A DNA stretch of 64,000 nucleotides from Tragulus kanchil (lineage: Eukaryota > Chordata > Mammalia > Artiodactyla > Tragulidae), in assembly GCA_022376925.1 (NCBI GenBank), contig JAIOJX010000027.1:17005471-17069470 (forward strand), written 5' to 3'. Positions 20,710 to 32,490 of this stretch are shown here, piece after piece. Position 1 is the stretch's first letter, and every line of letters begins with the position of its first letter. The translations under genes were made by a program, and so were the position numbers. The notes beneath the pieces were generated by a model. That model saw nothing but the letters and a program-made list of their open reading frames with translations, made no database searches and was not told where the DNA came from.

Positions 20710-21421
20710 GGAAGCCACAGCGTAAAGGAAAGGGGAACCCCTACCACCACTCTCAGAATCCCCAAGAGCACATTCCTTCTCCCAAAACTTATGGGTCCCC
20801 CTTTAGGAAGGATGTCAGACACGCCCAGATGAAAACTGGAAGCCTCGGTTAGCGGCAGGACCAGAGTAACCGATGTACATAGATCCCGGGGCGGGGACGA
20901 GGTGGGGGAGTGGTCACAGGGGTCCTTCTGTGCCTTCAGTTTAGAATTCCAGAGACGCTCATTTGGTACCACAGCTCCGGTGACTTCAACACATTTGAAT
21001 CCATGTTGACGTTCCATACACACTGCAACATTTACGAGCTTGCTGGATTTCCTTTTTTTTTGATAAAAGGAAAAGGTCAAGCTACCAAATATCAACGCAA
21101 TCTCTAAATTTTAACTTGAGAAAATGTTTAAAGGAAAACATTCATCTTCATGAAAAAAGAAACCACAAGGGGAAGCAACTCGTCCTGCTGCATACACATT
21201 TCCAAGAAATAAAACTCTGCAAAGTCTCAAATAGCCAACCAAAGAAGTGTCAATCTGACACAGGAAAATATTAATAATATTTACACACATTTCTGAGTCT
21301 ATCTTCCATGTTTCTATCACGCTACAATACCATTTTACTGAGCTGAAAAAATTAAATTCCCCATTAGGTCTACCATAAAACACAGACTAAATTAGAAATT
21401 TCACAGCAGCTTAGAATTTTA
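20710..21421. other. upstream region of ABCA10 coding sequence, nothing recognised
   Basis: The sequence is unique-looking apart from its tandem copy (21848-22562). No exon was seen, but a 5' untranslated exon cannot be excluded. Confidence 0.35.
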
Positions 21422-23204
21422 ACTGCAACCTGGGCCACCAACTGAAACTTGGCGTGGCTGCAGTCCACAGGGTGGCCCAGAGTCCGAGACGGCTGAGCCC
21501 CTGAACAGCAACACTGAGAATCCGAAACACCCTGGACTGCCCGTAACGTTTTCAAAAAAACACGTGTCACAGGAATAAAACTGCCTCCCGCTTTTTGTCC
21601 ATCAGGGAGCTGCCCACAGGCGCTTTGAAAGGCGCACTTTTGTAGGCTGATCTGATGACAGCTAGCAGTAAAGAACCCACTTGCAAATGCAGGAGACAGA
21701 AGAGACACGGTTCAATTCCAGGGTCAGGAAGACCCCCTGGAGGAGGAATGGCAGCCCCCTCCAGGAGTCCCGCCCGGAGAATCCCGTGCTCGGAGGAGCC
21801 TGGCGGGCTTCGCTCCACGGGCTCGCAGAGGCGCCTGGACACACACAGGAAGCCACAGCGTAAAGGAAAGGGGAACCCCTACCACCACTCTCAGAATCCC
21901 CAAGAGCACATTCCTTCTCCCAAAACTTATGGGTCCCCCTTTAGGAAGGATGTCAGACACGCCCAGATGAAAACTGGAAGCCTCGGTTAGCGGCAGGACC
22001 AGAGTAACCGATGTACATAGATCCCGGGGCGGGGACGAGGTGGGGGAGTGGTCACAGGGGTCCTTCTGTGCCTTCAGTTTAGAATTCCAGAGACGCTCAT
22101 TTGGTACCACAGCTCCGGTGACTTCAACACATTTGAATCCATGTTGACGTTCCATACACACTGCAACATTTACGAGCTTGCTGGATTTCCTTTTTTTTTG
22201 ATAAAAGGAAAAGGTCAAGCTACCAAATATCAACGCAATCTCTAAATTTTAACTTGAGAAAATGTTTAAAGGAAAACATTCATCTTCATGAAAAAAGAAA
22301 CCACAAGGGGAAGCAACTCGTCCTGCTGCATACACATTTCCAAGAAATAAAACTCTGCAAAGTCTCAAATAGCCAACCAAAGAAGTGTCAATCTGACACA
22401 GGAAAATATTAATAATATTTACACACATTTCTGAGTCTATCTTCCATGTTTCTATCACGCTACAATACCATTTTACTGAGCTGAAAAAATTAAATTCCCC
22501 ATTAGGTCTACCACATAAAACACAGACTAAATTAGAAATTTCACAGCAGCTTAAGAATTTTAAGAACGTCAGTCAGGATGCTTGCCATTGACTGTGCCCT
22601 TCGTGGCTTGCTACCTTAGACGGAGGGAAAGGGGAAAACAAATTCAACTTACTGTCAGGAAAATAAGAATGAAGCAGTTAGAAGCACTTTTGAGTGCCTG
22701 GTGTCTTTCGGTCCAGACAGTTTAAAGAATTCTTCAAGGGTTTTTCCACACATACGTGCCTCTTGCAAAGCTGTCTTCATTCAGTCTGGCCTGCTGAAGA
22801 CAGGCCACGGTCTGCGTGCAGGAAGCCTGCCAGACACAGTCTCCACTCGCTAGGTCGTTCTCTCCCCCGAATAGCTCCTCCTTGACCCGTCGAGCCACGG
22901 GGAGGGAGCAGCTACGGATCGACACAGACGCCCGTCACGTGGGGCTTGTTTACTGCTCTTTCTGGCAAAGACCAAAAAGCAATCAGATTCCAAAAGGCAT
23001 TTTTAAAATACCCAGTTCTGAGGAAGTCTCTAGTAACTGTGAATGATTCACATGTCAAGACCCAAGACAGAAGTGAACAAATTAAAAAGAAAGCACAGTG
23101 AACAGAGGAGGAAATGAAGATCTCAAAAAATGAACATCTCTCTTCTAAAGTAATTTAGAAGAGAAAACCTGACGGAAGACGCTACCGGCACCTCAGTTAC
23201 GTGC

Positions 23205-23450
23205 GGCTCTGGCTGCTTCCCGCGTGTTGGAAGGCAGGCACGCACGCCAGCGCCGCGGCCCCGCCGTGGCGGACCCTCTGCCGCCCCAGGGACGGAGCCC
23301 GCCCGGCTCCACTGCCCGCGGGAGCTCCTAGGCAAGAACACGGGAGTGGGTTGGCCATGCCCTCCTCCAGTGGATTCTTCAAACCCAGGGACCAGATCCT
23401 CATCTCCTGCATTGGCAGGTGGGTTCTTTACCACGGAGCCATCTAAGAAG
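23205..23450 (-). mobile_element. BOV-A2-type SINE
   Basis: On the plus strand GGAGTGGGTTGGCCATGCCC, GCATTGGCAGGTGGGTTCTT and ACCACGGAGCCATC. The duplicate is at 24299-24544. Confidence 0.85.
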
Positions 23451-23454
23451 CTGC

Positions 23455-23900
23455 TAGAAAGTATGCTTAAGGATTTGAAATGAATTATTTCATCTATACT
23501 CAAAGCAAACTTATGAGGTCGGTGCTATGTCTGTACAGACTTTATAGATATGAGACACGAGACTCAAAGGTGACACGATTTGCAGATATTCAAACCCAGT
23601 CTGGACTCCAAGCCCCTTCCTCTTCATCACCACTGAGAAAACTATGCTAATAATGACACTAATATCTAACATCCGTTTCAATAACGTAATAGTTTAGACC
23701 AGATGGACAGAATGGCACTTTTTTTAAGCTACGAAAATACTGGATATTCTCAGAATTGTAAATAAACCCTGAAAAATCTCCTTACAGGATCTGAACTGTA
23801 ATCAACTGTAGTCAACACATTTCTTGGGATGTGTACACAATCACCACTCATGAAATAAAGGAGAGAGGACGGGGCACCCAGACTATCTTCATCAAGTATA
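23455..23900. other. unrecognised intron or intergenic sequence
   Basis: AT-rich; duplicated at 24549-24994. Resembles an old MIR or L2 remnant around 23500-23640 (TATGAGGTCGGTGC), but this is uncertain. Confidence 0.3.
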
Positions 23901-25002
23901 TGGAACTAGGGGCCCCCTGGTGGTCCAGCGACGCAGACGCCACACTCCCAATGCAGGGGCCCGAATAGCTCCTCCTTGACCCGTCGAGCCACGGGGAGGG
24001 AGCAGCTACGGATCGACACAGACGCCCGTCACGTGGGGCTTGTTTACTGCTCTTTCTGGCAAAGACCAAAAAGCAATCAGATTCCAAAAGGCATTTTTAA
24101 AATACCCAGTTCTGAGGAAGTCTCTAGTAACTGTGAATGATTCACATGTCAAGACCCAAGACAGAAGTGAACAAATTAAAAAGAAAGCACAGTGAACAGA
24201 GGAGGAAATGAAGATCTCAAAAAATGAACATCTCTCTTCTAAAGTAATTTAGAAGAGAAAACCTGACGGAAGACGCTACCGGCACCTCAGTTACGTGCGG
24301 CTCTGGCTGCTTCCCGCGTGTTGGAAGGCAGGCACGCACGCCAGCGCCGCGGCCCCGCCGTGGCGGACCCTCTGCCGCCCCAGGGACGGAGCCCGCCCGG
24401 CTCCACTGCCCGCGGGAGCTCCTAGGCAAGAACACGGGAGTGGGTTGGCCATGCCCTCCTCCAGTGGATTCTTCAAACCCAGGGACCAGATCCTCATCTC
24501 CTGCATTGGCAGGTGGGTTCTTTACCACGGAGCCATCTAAGAAGCTGCTAGAAAGTATGCTTAAGGATTTGAAATGAATTATTTCATCTATACTCAAAGC
24601 AAACTTATGAGGTCGGTGCTATGTCTGTACAGACTTTATAGATATGAGACACGAGACTCAAAGGTGACACGATTTGCAGATATTCAAACCCAGTCTGGAC
24701 TCCAAGCCCCTTCCTCTTCATCACCACTGAGAAAACTATGCTAATAATGACACTAATATCTAACATCCGTTTCAATAACGTAATAGTTTAGACCAGATGG
24801 ACAGAATGGCACTTTTTTTAAGCTACGAAAATACTGGATATTCTCAGAATTGTAAATAAACCCTGAAAAATCTCCTTACAGGATCTGAACTGTAATCAAC
24901 TGTAGTCAACACATTTCTTGGGATGTGTACACAATCACCACTCATGAAATAAAGGAGAGAGGACGGGGCACCCAGACTATCTTCATCAAGTATATGGAAC
25001 TA

Positions 25003-25130
25003 GGGGCCCCCTGGTGGTCCAGCGACGCAGACGCCACACTCCCAATGCAGGGGGCCCGAGGTCCATCCCTGGTCAGGGAACTGGACCCCACAGGCCAGCC
25101 CTGGCACAGTCAGGCAACAGGGGGAAAACA
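25003..25130 (+). mobile_element. tRNA-derived SINE
   Basis: GGGGCCCCCTGGTGGTCCAG, CAATGCAGGGGGCCCGAGG and TCCCTGGTCAGGGAACTGGA. A truncated start of the same element is at 23909-23963, where the first duplicate unit stops. Confidence 0.75.
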
Positions 25131-25454
25131 GTCAGCATATGGAAGTCCGCATTTCCTCTGGCTCTGAATGCATCCGCCCCCTGCTGGTAGTCACACGGCT
25201 CGTCTTATGTTCCCCACCAGTTCACTGCTGGAAGTAAGTCCTTGAACTGGAAAACACCAAATATTTAACCTGGTTCCCATCCCAGACATGAATGACAATA
25301 TTTATTTTAATGGGTAGAAAAAAACAACTAAAATCATATAGTAGTCACTCGCTTTCCCTAGTAACCTAAAGTGAAAGGGCAATTCATCCATTTCCAAACC
25401 TTTAAGGACCGTAGTCTCCAATAGGATGTAACGGAGCAGGTTAGGAGCAGGTTT

Positions 25455-25600
25455 CAGGGTGAGGGCTTTGAGACGGGCGTTCCGCCCTCGGCGCACTGGC
25501 GAGGGACCCGCCTCCCATTCCCGCCTCCGCAGGGCCCCAGCTCCGAGAGCCGTCCCGCTCGCTTCCACGCCGTCAACCCAGCCGGCGTCTCCGCGCTTCT
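25455..25600. other. GC-rich, CpG-containing segment
   Basis: This short segment is rich in CpG and has GGCGGG boxes on the minus strand. It abuts a minus-strand L1. It could be another regulatory element of ABCA10 or a relic; no splice signals settle it. Confidence 0.3.
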
Positions 25601-25609
25601 CAGAGATCT

Positions 25610-26076
25610 ACTTTTTTATATTTCTTCTTAAAACGGAAGTAGAGTTGATTTACAATATTGCGTTAGTTTCAGGAATACAGCAACGTGATGCAGTTATATA
25701 TTTTTTCAGATTTTTTCCCCTTATAGGTTATTCCAAGATACTGCATATAGTTCCTCTCCTATATAGTAGGTCCTTATTGTTTATTTTATATAGAGCAATG
25801 TGCATCTGTTTATCCCAAGCTCCTAATTTATCCCTCACTCTTTCTCCTGTTTGGTAACCACGAGTTTGTTTTCTGTGTTTGGTATATAGATTCATGGGTA
25901 TCATTTTTCAGATTCCACATATAACTGACATCATATAAGATTTATCTTTCTGTGACTTCACTAAGTAGAACCATCTCCAGGTCCATCCATGTTGCTGCAA
26001 ATGGCAAGATTTCATTTTTTATGGGTGAGTAATATTTCGTTGTGTATATATATACATACATATACGTATGTATGTC

Positions 26077-26107
<31 letters not shown>

Positions 26108-26265
26108 ATACATATATATGTATGTATAGATTTCACATCTTCCTAAGCCATTTGTCAGTTGATGGATGTTTAGGCTGTTTCTATGTCTTCGTTATTATAA
26201 ACAGAGCTGTAATGAACAATCGGTGCATGTATCTTTTCAAATTATAGTTTTCTCCAAGGTATGCC
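25610..26265 (-). mobile_element. L1 LINE 3' part, minus orientation
   Basis: AGTTGATTTACAATATTGCG, GGTCCATCCATGTTGCTGCA and CAGTTGATGGATGTTTAGGC are the reverse of the common L1 3' region. A microsatellite interrupts it. Confidence 0.8.
26035..26130. repeat. TA/CATA/GTAT microsatellite
   Basis: Alternating purine-pyrimidine run of TATA, CATA and TGTA units inside the L1. Confidence 0.9.
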
Positions 26266-26269
26266 CCTG

Positions 26270-26420
26270 GGATCCCCAGGAGGTGCTAATATTGGTAAAG
26301 AACCTTCCTGCCATGCAGGAGACAGGGTTCAATCCCTGGGTAGGAAGATCCCTGGAGAAGGAAATGGCACCCTCTTCAGTATCCTCGCCTGGAGAATCCC
26401 ATGGACAGAGGAGCCTGGCA
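26270..26420 (+). mobile_element. Bov-tA-type SINE
   Basis: TTGGTAAAGAACCTTCCTGC, AGGGTTCAATCCCTGGGTAG and GAATCCCATGGACAGAGGAG. Confidence 0.85.
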
Positions 26421-27036
26421 CCGCGGCCGCACCAGTTGGCCTCCCACCCGCGGTGCAGGAGGTGGCTCTCCGCGTCTCTTGCTGATCCTCTCCTCACTCC
26501 TCCTCTCTTCCGGGCCCTGAGCCCTGTTCTGCACACTTGCCCTCAGCAGGTGAACCCACGTCTCCCTGGAAAACCCGAGCCCATGGACAGCTCCGTGCCC
26601 TCCGTCCCTTCTCACGAAACTTCCAGAGACAGCCTGCCTGTCTGTCCTCCCCAGACTGAACCCCGCGCCCCAATCACATCAGACATTGTAGCTGAAACAC
26701 GGGTAACCGTCCACTGAGCCTTCAGGGCGCCCTCGTCTTCTGCAGGTGGAGGGTCTGGAACATTCGACAACCACCAGGTGCGGGGCAGGAGCTGGGCGCG
26801 GTCACACCGACCTTATTTTCTAAAAATGCTATGTCTGCGAAGTGCAGTCAAGTAAGGGCCTCGTAGCAATGGAGTCATTGCTTGTTCCCAACTTCCCGAG
26901 TCCCGGGTGGAACCGAAACGGGCCGAACCCTAGCTCGGGGGCCGGAAGCAGGCAGCCCACTAGGGACAGGGCTTGGAAGGTTCGCGAAGCGGGGACTCAC
27001 GCACCGGGTGGGTCCTGGGAGGTCTGGGGCACTCAC

Positions 27037-27190
27037 CAGCGTCCTCTGAGTTCACACGGACGCCTCAGCCGGGTTTCGCCACCGTCCTCAGTCCGGAGAG
27101 GCTCAGCGAGGCAGGGCAAGTCCCCTCAGGAGGGGCGGCCCGCGGGAGGAACCTTCCAGGGCGGGGCTGGGGCGTGGCCGGGGCGGGGTC
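27037..27190 (-). promoter_or_regulatory. candidate ABCA10 GC-rich promoter and first noncoding exon
   Basis: The minus strand ends here in a strong splice donor (ACGCTG then GTGAGT at 27036-27031). Upstream sequence is CpG-rich with GC boxes at 27132-27138, 27159-27166 and 27180-27188. A long intron (about 7 kb as assembled) would link it to the acceptor at 19790. The 28188-28341 copy is identical. No TATA box is evident. Only transcript data can confirm it. Confidence 0.45.
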
Positions 27191-27436
27191 AGGGGGCAGC
27201 CAGGATCACATCCTCTTCAAGAATCACCACGCCGCTAGGAGCTGACCTCTGCATTTTCAACCCAATTTTAAGAATTCACGTCTGCATCATATTAAATGTT
27301 TTCTAATATGATGAAAGTCTGTGTTTGGACACTCTTTTATATCATTTGATAAAATGCAAATGTTTTACTCTAGAAGTCTTCCTAGTCTTTTGCAGGATGT
27401 ATTCATCCAGAGGGCAAGGTCGCCAGTGTCTGACAC

Positions 27437-27610
27437 GTGAAAGTCGCTCAGTTGTTTCCCACTCCTTGCGACCTGTGGACGAGCCGGGGAATGACCGAGG
27501 CAAGAGGTCTGGAGCGGGTAGGTAGCCTTTCCCTTCTCCAGGGGAGCTTCCCAACCCAGGGTCTCCTGCATTGCCGGTGGATTCTTTACCAGCTGAGCTA
27601 TGAGGGAATC
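27437..27610 (-). mobile_element. BOV-A2-type SINE
   Basis: GTGAAAGTCGCTCAGTTGTT on the plus strand and the TGCATTGCCGGTGGATTCTT word. The duplicate is at 28588-28761. Confidence 0.8.
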
Positions 27611-28824
27611 TTACTAACATGTAGGATCTTTTTATTTTTGTTTAATATTTTCTAATTAATTAGGGCCCTGAGCCCTGTTCTGCACACTTGCCCTCAGCAG
27701 GTGAACCCACGTCTCCCTGGAAAACCCGAGCCCATGGACAGCTCCGTGCCCTCCGTCCCTTCTCACGAAACTTCCAGAGACAGCCTGCCTGTCTGTCCTC
27801 CCCAGACTGAACCCCGCGCCCCAATCACATCAGACATTGTAGCTGAAACACGGGTAACCGTCCACTGAGCCTTCAGGGCGCCCTCGTCTTCTGCAGGTGG
27901 AGGGTCTGGAACATTCGACAACCACCAGGTGCGGGGCAGGAGCTGGGCGCGGTCACACCGACCTTATTTTCTAAAAATGCTATGTCTGCGAAGTGCAGTC
28001 AAGTAAGGGCCTCGTAGCAATGGAGTCATTGCTTGTTCCCAACTTCCCGAGTCCCGGGTGGAACCGAAACGGGCCGAACCCTAGCTCGGGGGCCGGAAGC
28101 AGGCAGCCCACTAGGGACAGGGCTTGGAAGGTTCGCGAAGCGGGGACTCACGCACCGGGTGGGTCCTGGGAGGTCTGGGGCACTCACCAGCGTCCTCTGA
28201 GTTCACACGGACGCCTCAGCCGGGTTTCGCCACCGTCCTCAGTCCGGAGAGGCTCAGCGAGGCAGGGCAAGTCCCCTCAGGAGGGGCGGCCCGCGGGAGG
28301 AACCTTCCAGGGCGGGGCTGGGGCGTGGCCGGGGCGGGGTCAGGGGGCAGCCAGGATCACATCCTCTTCAAGAATCACCACGCCGCTAGGAGCTGACCTC
28401 TGCATTTTCAACCCAATTTTAAGAATTCACGTCTGCATCATATTAAATGTTTTCTAATATGATGAAAGTCTGTGTTTGGACACTCTTTTATATCATTTGA
28501 TAAAATGCAAATGTTTTACTCTAGAAGTCTTCCTAGTCTTTTGCAGGATGTATTCATCCAGAGGGCAAGGTCGCCAGTGTCTGACACGTGAAAGTCGCTC
28601 AGTTGTTTCCCACTCCTTGCGACCTGTGGACGAGCCGGGGAATGACCGAGGCAAGAGGTCTGGAGCGGGTAGGTAGCCTTTCCCTTCTCCAGGGGAGCTT
28701 CCCAACCCAGGGTCTCCTGCATTGCCGGTGGATTCTTTACCAGCTGAGCTATGAGGGAATCTTACTAACATGTAGGATCTTTTTATTTTTGTTTAATATT
28801 TTCTAATTAATTACTGCTTTCTTG

Positions 28825-29035
28825 GTGGCTTGTGTGCTTAGTCAGTCAGTCATGTCCAACTGTTTGTGACCCCATGGACAGTAGCCCACCAGGCTCCTCT
28901 GTCCACGGGCATTCTCCAAGCAAGCATACCGGAATGGGTTGCCATGCCCTCTTCCAGAAGATCTTCCCAACTCAGGGATCGAACCCAGATCTCACGCACT
29001 GCAGGCAGCGTCTTTACCTTCTGAGCCATCAGCTT
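28825..29035 (-). mobile_element. BOV-A2-type SINE
   Basis: AGTCAGTCATGTCCAACTGT, GGAATGGGTTGCCATGCCCT and GGGATCGAACCCAGATCTCA on the plus strand. Confidence 0.88.
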
Positions 29036-29044
29036 AGAAGCAGA

Positions 29045-29225
29045 GCATCCATCCGCCGATGCAGGAGACTCAGGTTCAGCCTTCTGGGCTGGGAAGATCC
29101 TCTGGAGAAGGCGACAGTAGCCCATGCCAGTCTTCTTACCTAGAAAAGTCCCATGGACAGAGGAGCCTGGTGGGTTACAGTCCACAGGGCTGCAAAAGAG
29201 GCAGTCATGACTTAGCTACTCAACA
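29045..29225 (+). mobile_element. Bov-tA-type SINE
   Basis: GATGCAGGAGACTCAGGTTC, GGGAAGATCCTCTGGAGAAG and TGGTGGGTTACAGTCCACAG. Head to head with the preceding SINE. Confidence 0.8.
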
Positions 29226-29488
29226 ACAAATTAATTGCTGCCTGTCTTAGAGGAGCAGGATTCATTGTTTCTTAGTGTGAACCATGCTGAGCTCTAACTG
29301 GACATCTTTTGACTTTTCTCAACAGTATGTTTATCTACGTAGACGGAGAGTTTTATGATTTCTGTTTTGAACAATTCTTAACAATTCTCTGAAGTTGAAT
29401 TCTTGGGATAAAGTGGACTTGTTTACGATGAAGGTCTCATCCTCTGACTCTTGCTGGTTCCTTTCACGGTGCTGTTTGAAAGGTATTC

Positions 29489-29841
29489 CGGGCGGCAAAG
29501 ACGAGCCGGACCAGGTTAGAGCAGACAACTCAGGCCGTTTATTGGGACAACACTCCCGGGCGAGATTCACGTGGTCCCAAGAGGCAGGGCCAGTGACTTC
29601 GCGCCCAGGGATGGGGTGGGGAGGCTTTTATAGCCCGGCAGGGGACGATTTTCGCCGGCAGTTTTCGCGGGCAGTGAGCAGGGCGGGGCGACGTCTTGCA
29701 TCAGCCACATTCGGAGTGGCGGGAAGCTTTCACGGGCAGTTAGCGGGGAGGGGTTTCTTATCCGGCCCTGCAGATGTCCGGGGAGGGGGGCTCTTATTGC
29801 TGGCCTTCTGCAACCAGCAAGGTTAGCCCACTGTCCCATCG
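29489..29841 (-). mobile_element. endogenous retrovirus LTR (solo or remnant)
   Basis: Read on the minus strand it opens with TGGGACAGTGGGCTAACC, has a TATA box (TATAAAAGCC, 29632-29623), a polyadenylation signal AATAAA (29543-29538) and a C/T-rich end. This is LTR architecture (U3, R, U5). No retroviral coding sequence is attached. Related to the LTR at 30611-30908. Confidence 0.75.
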
Positions 29842-29955
29842 TCCAGAGTATTAATTACATCTTTCATTGTTGGTATTTCCTTCCATAGTCACCTTTACTC
29901 CAAACTGTTTTTTTTTTTCCGATTTGGTTATTAACTTTAAAAGCACACAGCTAAG

Positions 29956-30235
29956 GGCTTCCTGGTGGTCCAGTGGGCAAAGAATCCTCCTTGGAGTGCG
30001 AGGGGCACCGGTTTGAACTCTGGCCTGGGAAGATCCCACCTGCCGCGGAGCGACTGGACGGGTATGTCCAATTAGGAGCCAGCGCTCTGGAGCACATGCG
30101 CCCAGAGACAGTGCTCTGCAACGAGAGGCCACTGCCATGGGAGGCCCACACAGGCCAAAGAATATAGATGGATGAAAATCAATAAATTAAAAAACCAATA
30201 AAAGAGGCCAAAATTTAAAAAAAAAAAAAAGGGGG
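29956..30235 (+). mobile_element. Bov-tA SINE with target-site duplication
   Basis: A full-length element flanked by GCACACAGCTAAG at 29943-29955 and again at 30236-30248. The tail is a long A run followed by G residues. It sits between the two LTRs. Confidence 0.92.
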
Positions 30236-30344
30236 GCACACAGCTAAGCTATACTCAGATTTCTAACCTACAGAAACTGAGTTGATTAATGTCTCTTGTT
30301 TTAAGATGCTATACTTTGGGATGTGTTGTTATGCAACGTACATC

Positions 30345-30525
30345 ACCGGACCCCAGGGGTCCCGTGGCTGACTCTGCCTTCCCAATGCGGGGCCCGAGTC
30401 GAATCCCTGGTCTGGGGAACTAGCTTCCACATGCTACAATTAAGACTTCCCAAGCCTCAGCTAAAGATCCCAGATCCTGCCTGCTGTAACAAAGGCCTGG
30501 CATGGCCAAATAAATAAGTATCTTT
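30345..30525 (+). mobile_element. older tRNA-derived SINE
   Basis: GAGTCGAATCCCTGGTCTGG, GGAACTAGCTTCCACATGCT and an AATAAATAAG tail. Confidence 0.7.
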
Positions 30526-30610
30526 TAAAAATCATAGAAAATATTTCAATGAAGTTGCCTTGATGCTTTTTCCTACCTGAAAACTATTATGGACATGGTT
30601 AAGGTTTTCT

Positions 30611-30908
30611 GGTGCAGCAAGAGACCAGCAGGTCCAGGGTTAGAGGCAAACAAGAGGCTTATTGGGAAGCTCCCGGGCGAGGTTCACGGGTCCACAGATT
30701 GGGCCAGTGAAGTCGTGCCCAGGGAAGAGGTAGAGCGGGTTTTATAGGCTCGCAGTGGAAAAATTTTTTGCAGGCACTTTTGTGGGCAGTTAGTGGGCGG
30801 AGTAAAGGTCTTGCAGATGTCCCGGGGACGGGTTTCTTACCGCTGGCCTTGCTAAGCCCCTTATTGCTGGCCTTCTGCAACCAGCAAGGTTAGCCCACTG
30901 TCCCATCG
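30611..30908 (-). mobile_element. endogenous retrovirus LTR, diverged relative
   Basis: It shares the TGGGACAGTGGGCTAACC start and the TGGTTGCAGAAGGCCAGC segment with 29489-29841. A TATA box (TATAAAACC) lies near 30746-30738. The polyadenylation signal is altered (AATAAG). It differs substantially from its neighbour, so the pair is old or separately inserted. Confidence 0.7.
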
Positions 30909-31149
30909 ACCCAACAGACATCATTTCGTCCTCATTTGTATAGGAAAAAATTTTTCTCACGTATGTAGGTATCACTAGTTTTACTATTTTAAGCAGTAAA
31001 AAACAGACGCCTGTCATGTCTTTATTACCAATGACACCCTAAGAGCTTCTTTCCTGGAGGTTTTGTTTTACAGTCTCTGCCCCTCTGCCTCCCAGTAATC
31101 AGTCAAATTCACTTTCGGGATAAGAGACAACAACTGAGGATTCCCTGCG

Positions 31150-31330
31150 GGGCTTCCGTGGTGACTCAGCAGTGTGGGGGCTCCAGTTCCATCCCTGGGA
31201 CGGGCAGCCCCCCGGAGAGGAAGAGGACAGCCCCCTCCAGTATCCTTGCCTGGAGCAGCCCACGGACAGAGCAGCCTGGCGGGCCACGCTCCCTGGGGTC
31301 AGAGTGGCACACAACTGAGCCGCTGACACC
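31150..31330 (+). mobile_element. Bov-tA-type SINE
   Basis: GGGGCTTCCGTGGTGACTCA, AGTTCCATCCCTGGGACGGG and CTTGCCTGGAGCAGCCCACG. Confidence 0.8.
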
Positions 31331-31624
31331 ACTGCAGAGGACCTGGGGGCTTGGGTTCATGCTTCCTCACCGGGAGCTAAGCAGGGGCTTTCACATGGGT
31401 GACGTGAAGCCCAGCCTGGCGCTCCCGGCACACCGTTGGGGTCCTTTGTGCCCTCCGGCTGTTCCTCCCCTCTGATGAATGGCTGGGGCGACTCCCGGCT
31501 CACTCCGCATTTCTCACCTTTGCTCTGACATCCTGAACCCTGCAGTCTCCTCCGCACAAGGGGACCCTTTTGCTCTGTGGAATTTAGCCTCCAGCTTGGG
31601 CTCTTCTTGGCCACCGAGTGCAGG

Positions 31625-31835
31625 ATTAATGGCTCAGTTGTGCCCGATTCTTCTGTCACCCCATGGGCTGTAGCCACCAGGCTCCTCTGCCCGTGGAATC
31701 TTCCAGGTAAGAATACTGGAGTGGCTGGCCACTTTCTCCTCCAGGAGGTCGTCCTGACCCAGGGACGGAACTGTGTTTTCTGTTAGTGCAGGCAGATTCT
31801 TTACCCTCGGAGCCCTTGGGGAAGCCCTGGGTCAC
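31625..31835 (-). mobile_element. BOV-A2-type SINE
   Basis: TGGGCTGTAGCCACCAGGCT, AGAATACTGGAGTGGCTGGC and GTGCAGGCAGATTCTTTACC on the plus strand. The duplicate is at 32760-32970. Confidence 0.85.
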
Positions 31836-32074
31836 TGCTCACGGCCTCAAATCCGCCATGGAGCTGCGGCCGCTGCAGCACAGCGCTCTTCTGCCACCTG
31901 GCGGCTAAAGGCTTTCCATCTTGCCAGGCTCCACAAGGCACCTGCAAGGGCGCTGGGCGGCTCTCACCCGGCGCGATTGGAAGCCGTGTGCCCAAGACTC
32001 TCTGACGGCTTCCCCGGTGCCGCAGGGGGTGAAGACTCCATCTGCCAGTGCAGGGGTGCTTTTCCAGTCAGTGG

Positions 32075-32490
32075 TCACGCACGGTTGTGAGCTGGATCAT
32101 AATGAAGGCTGAGTGCCAAGGAACTGATGCTTTCAAGCTGTGATGCTGAGAAGACTCTTGAGAGTTCCTTGGACAGCAAGGAGATCAAACCAGTCCACCC
32201 TAAAGGAAATCAACTCTGAATAGTCACTGGAAGGACTGATGCCGAAGCTGAACCTCCAATACATCCGCCACTTGATGGGCACAGCGGACTCCCGGGAAAA
32301 GAGCCCGACGCTGGGAAAGACGGAGGGCGGAGGAGCAGGGGCGACAGGGTGAGACGGCTGCCCGGCATCACTGACTCGATGGACATGATTTAAGCAAACT
32401 CAGCGACACAGTCAAGGACAGGGGAGCCTGCCACGTCACAGTCCACGGGGTCGCAAAGAGCTGGACCCGACTTAGTGACTCAACAAGAAC
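32075..32490 (+). mobile_element. BovB LINE 3' end
   Basis: AATGAAGGCTGAGTGCCAAG, GGAGATCAAACCAGTCCACC, CATCACTGACTCGATGGACA and GGGGTCGCAAAGAGCTGGAC. Coding remnant broken by stops. The duplicate is at 33210-33625. Confidence 0.88.

Larger units (their letters stand above)
20312..22562. repeat. tandem duplication 7 (units 20312-21421 and 21450-22562)
   Basis: Direct copies with offset 1138, upstream of ABCA10 coding sequence. About 28 non-matching bases lie at the junction. Confidence 0.95.
22867..25057. repeat. tandem duplication 8 (units 22867-23963 and 23964-25057)
   Basis: Direct copies with offset 1094 and a clean junction; the unit ends inside a SINE. Content is a minus-strand BOV-A2-type SINE and unrecognised sequence. 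Confidence 0.95.
26512..28813. repeat. tandem duplication 9 (units 26512-27662 and 27663-28813)
   Basis: Direct copies with offset 1151 and a clean junction. The unit carries the candidate ABCA10 promoter and a minus-strand SINE, so the promoter appears twice. Confidence 0.95.

Noticed and set aside
29489..30908. An intact provirus between the two LTRs
   Set aside because: Only about 0.77 kb separates them, filled mainly by SINEs, with no retroviral coding sequence, and the LTRs are strongly diverged.
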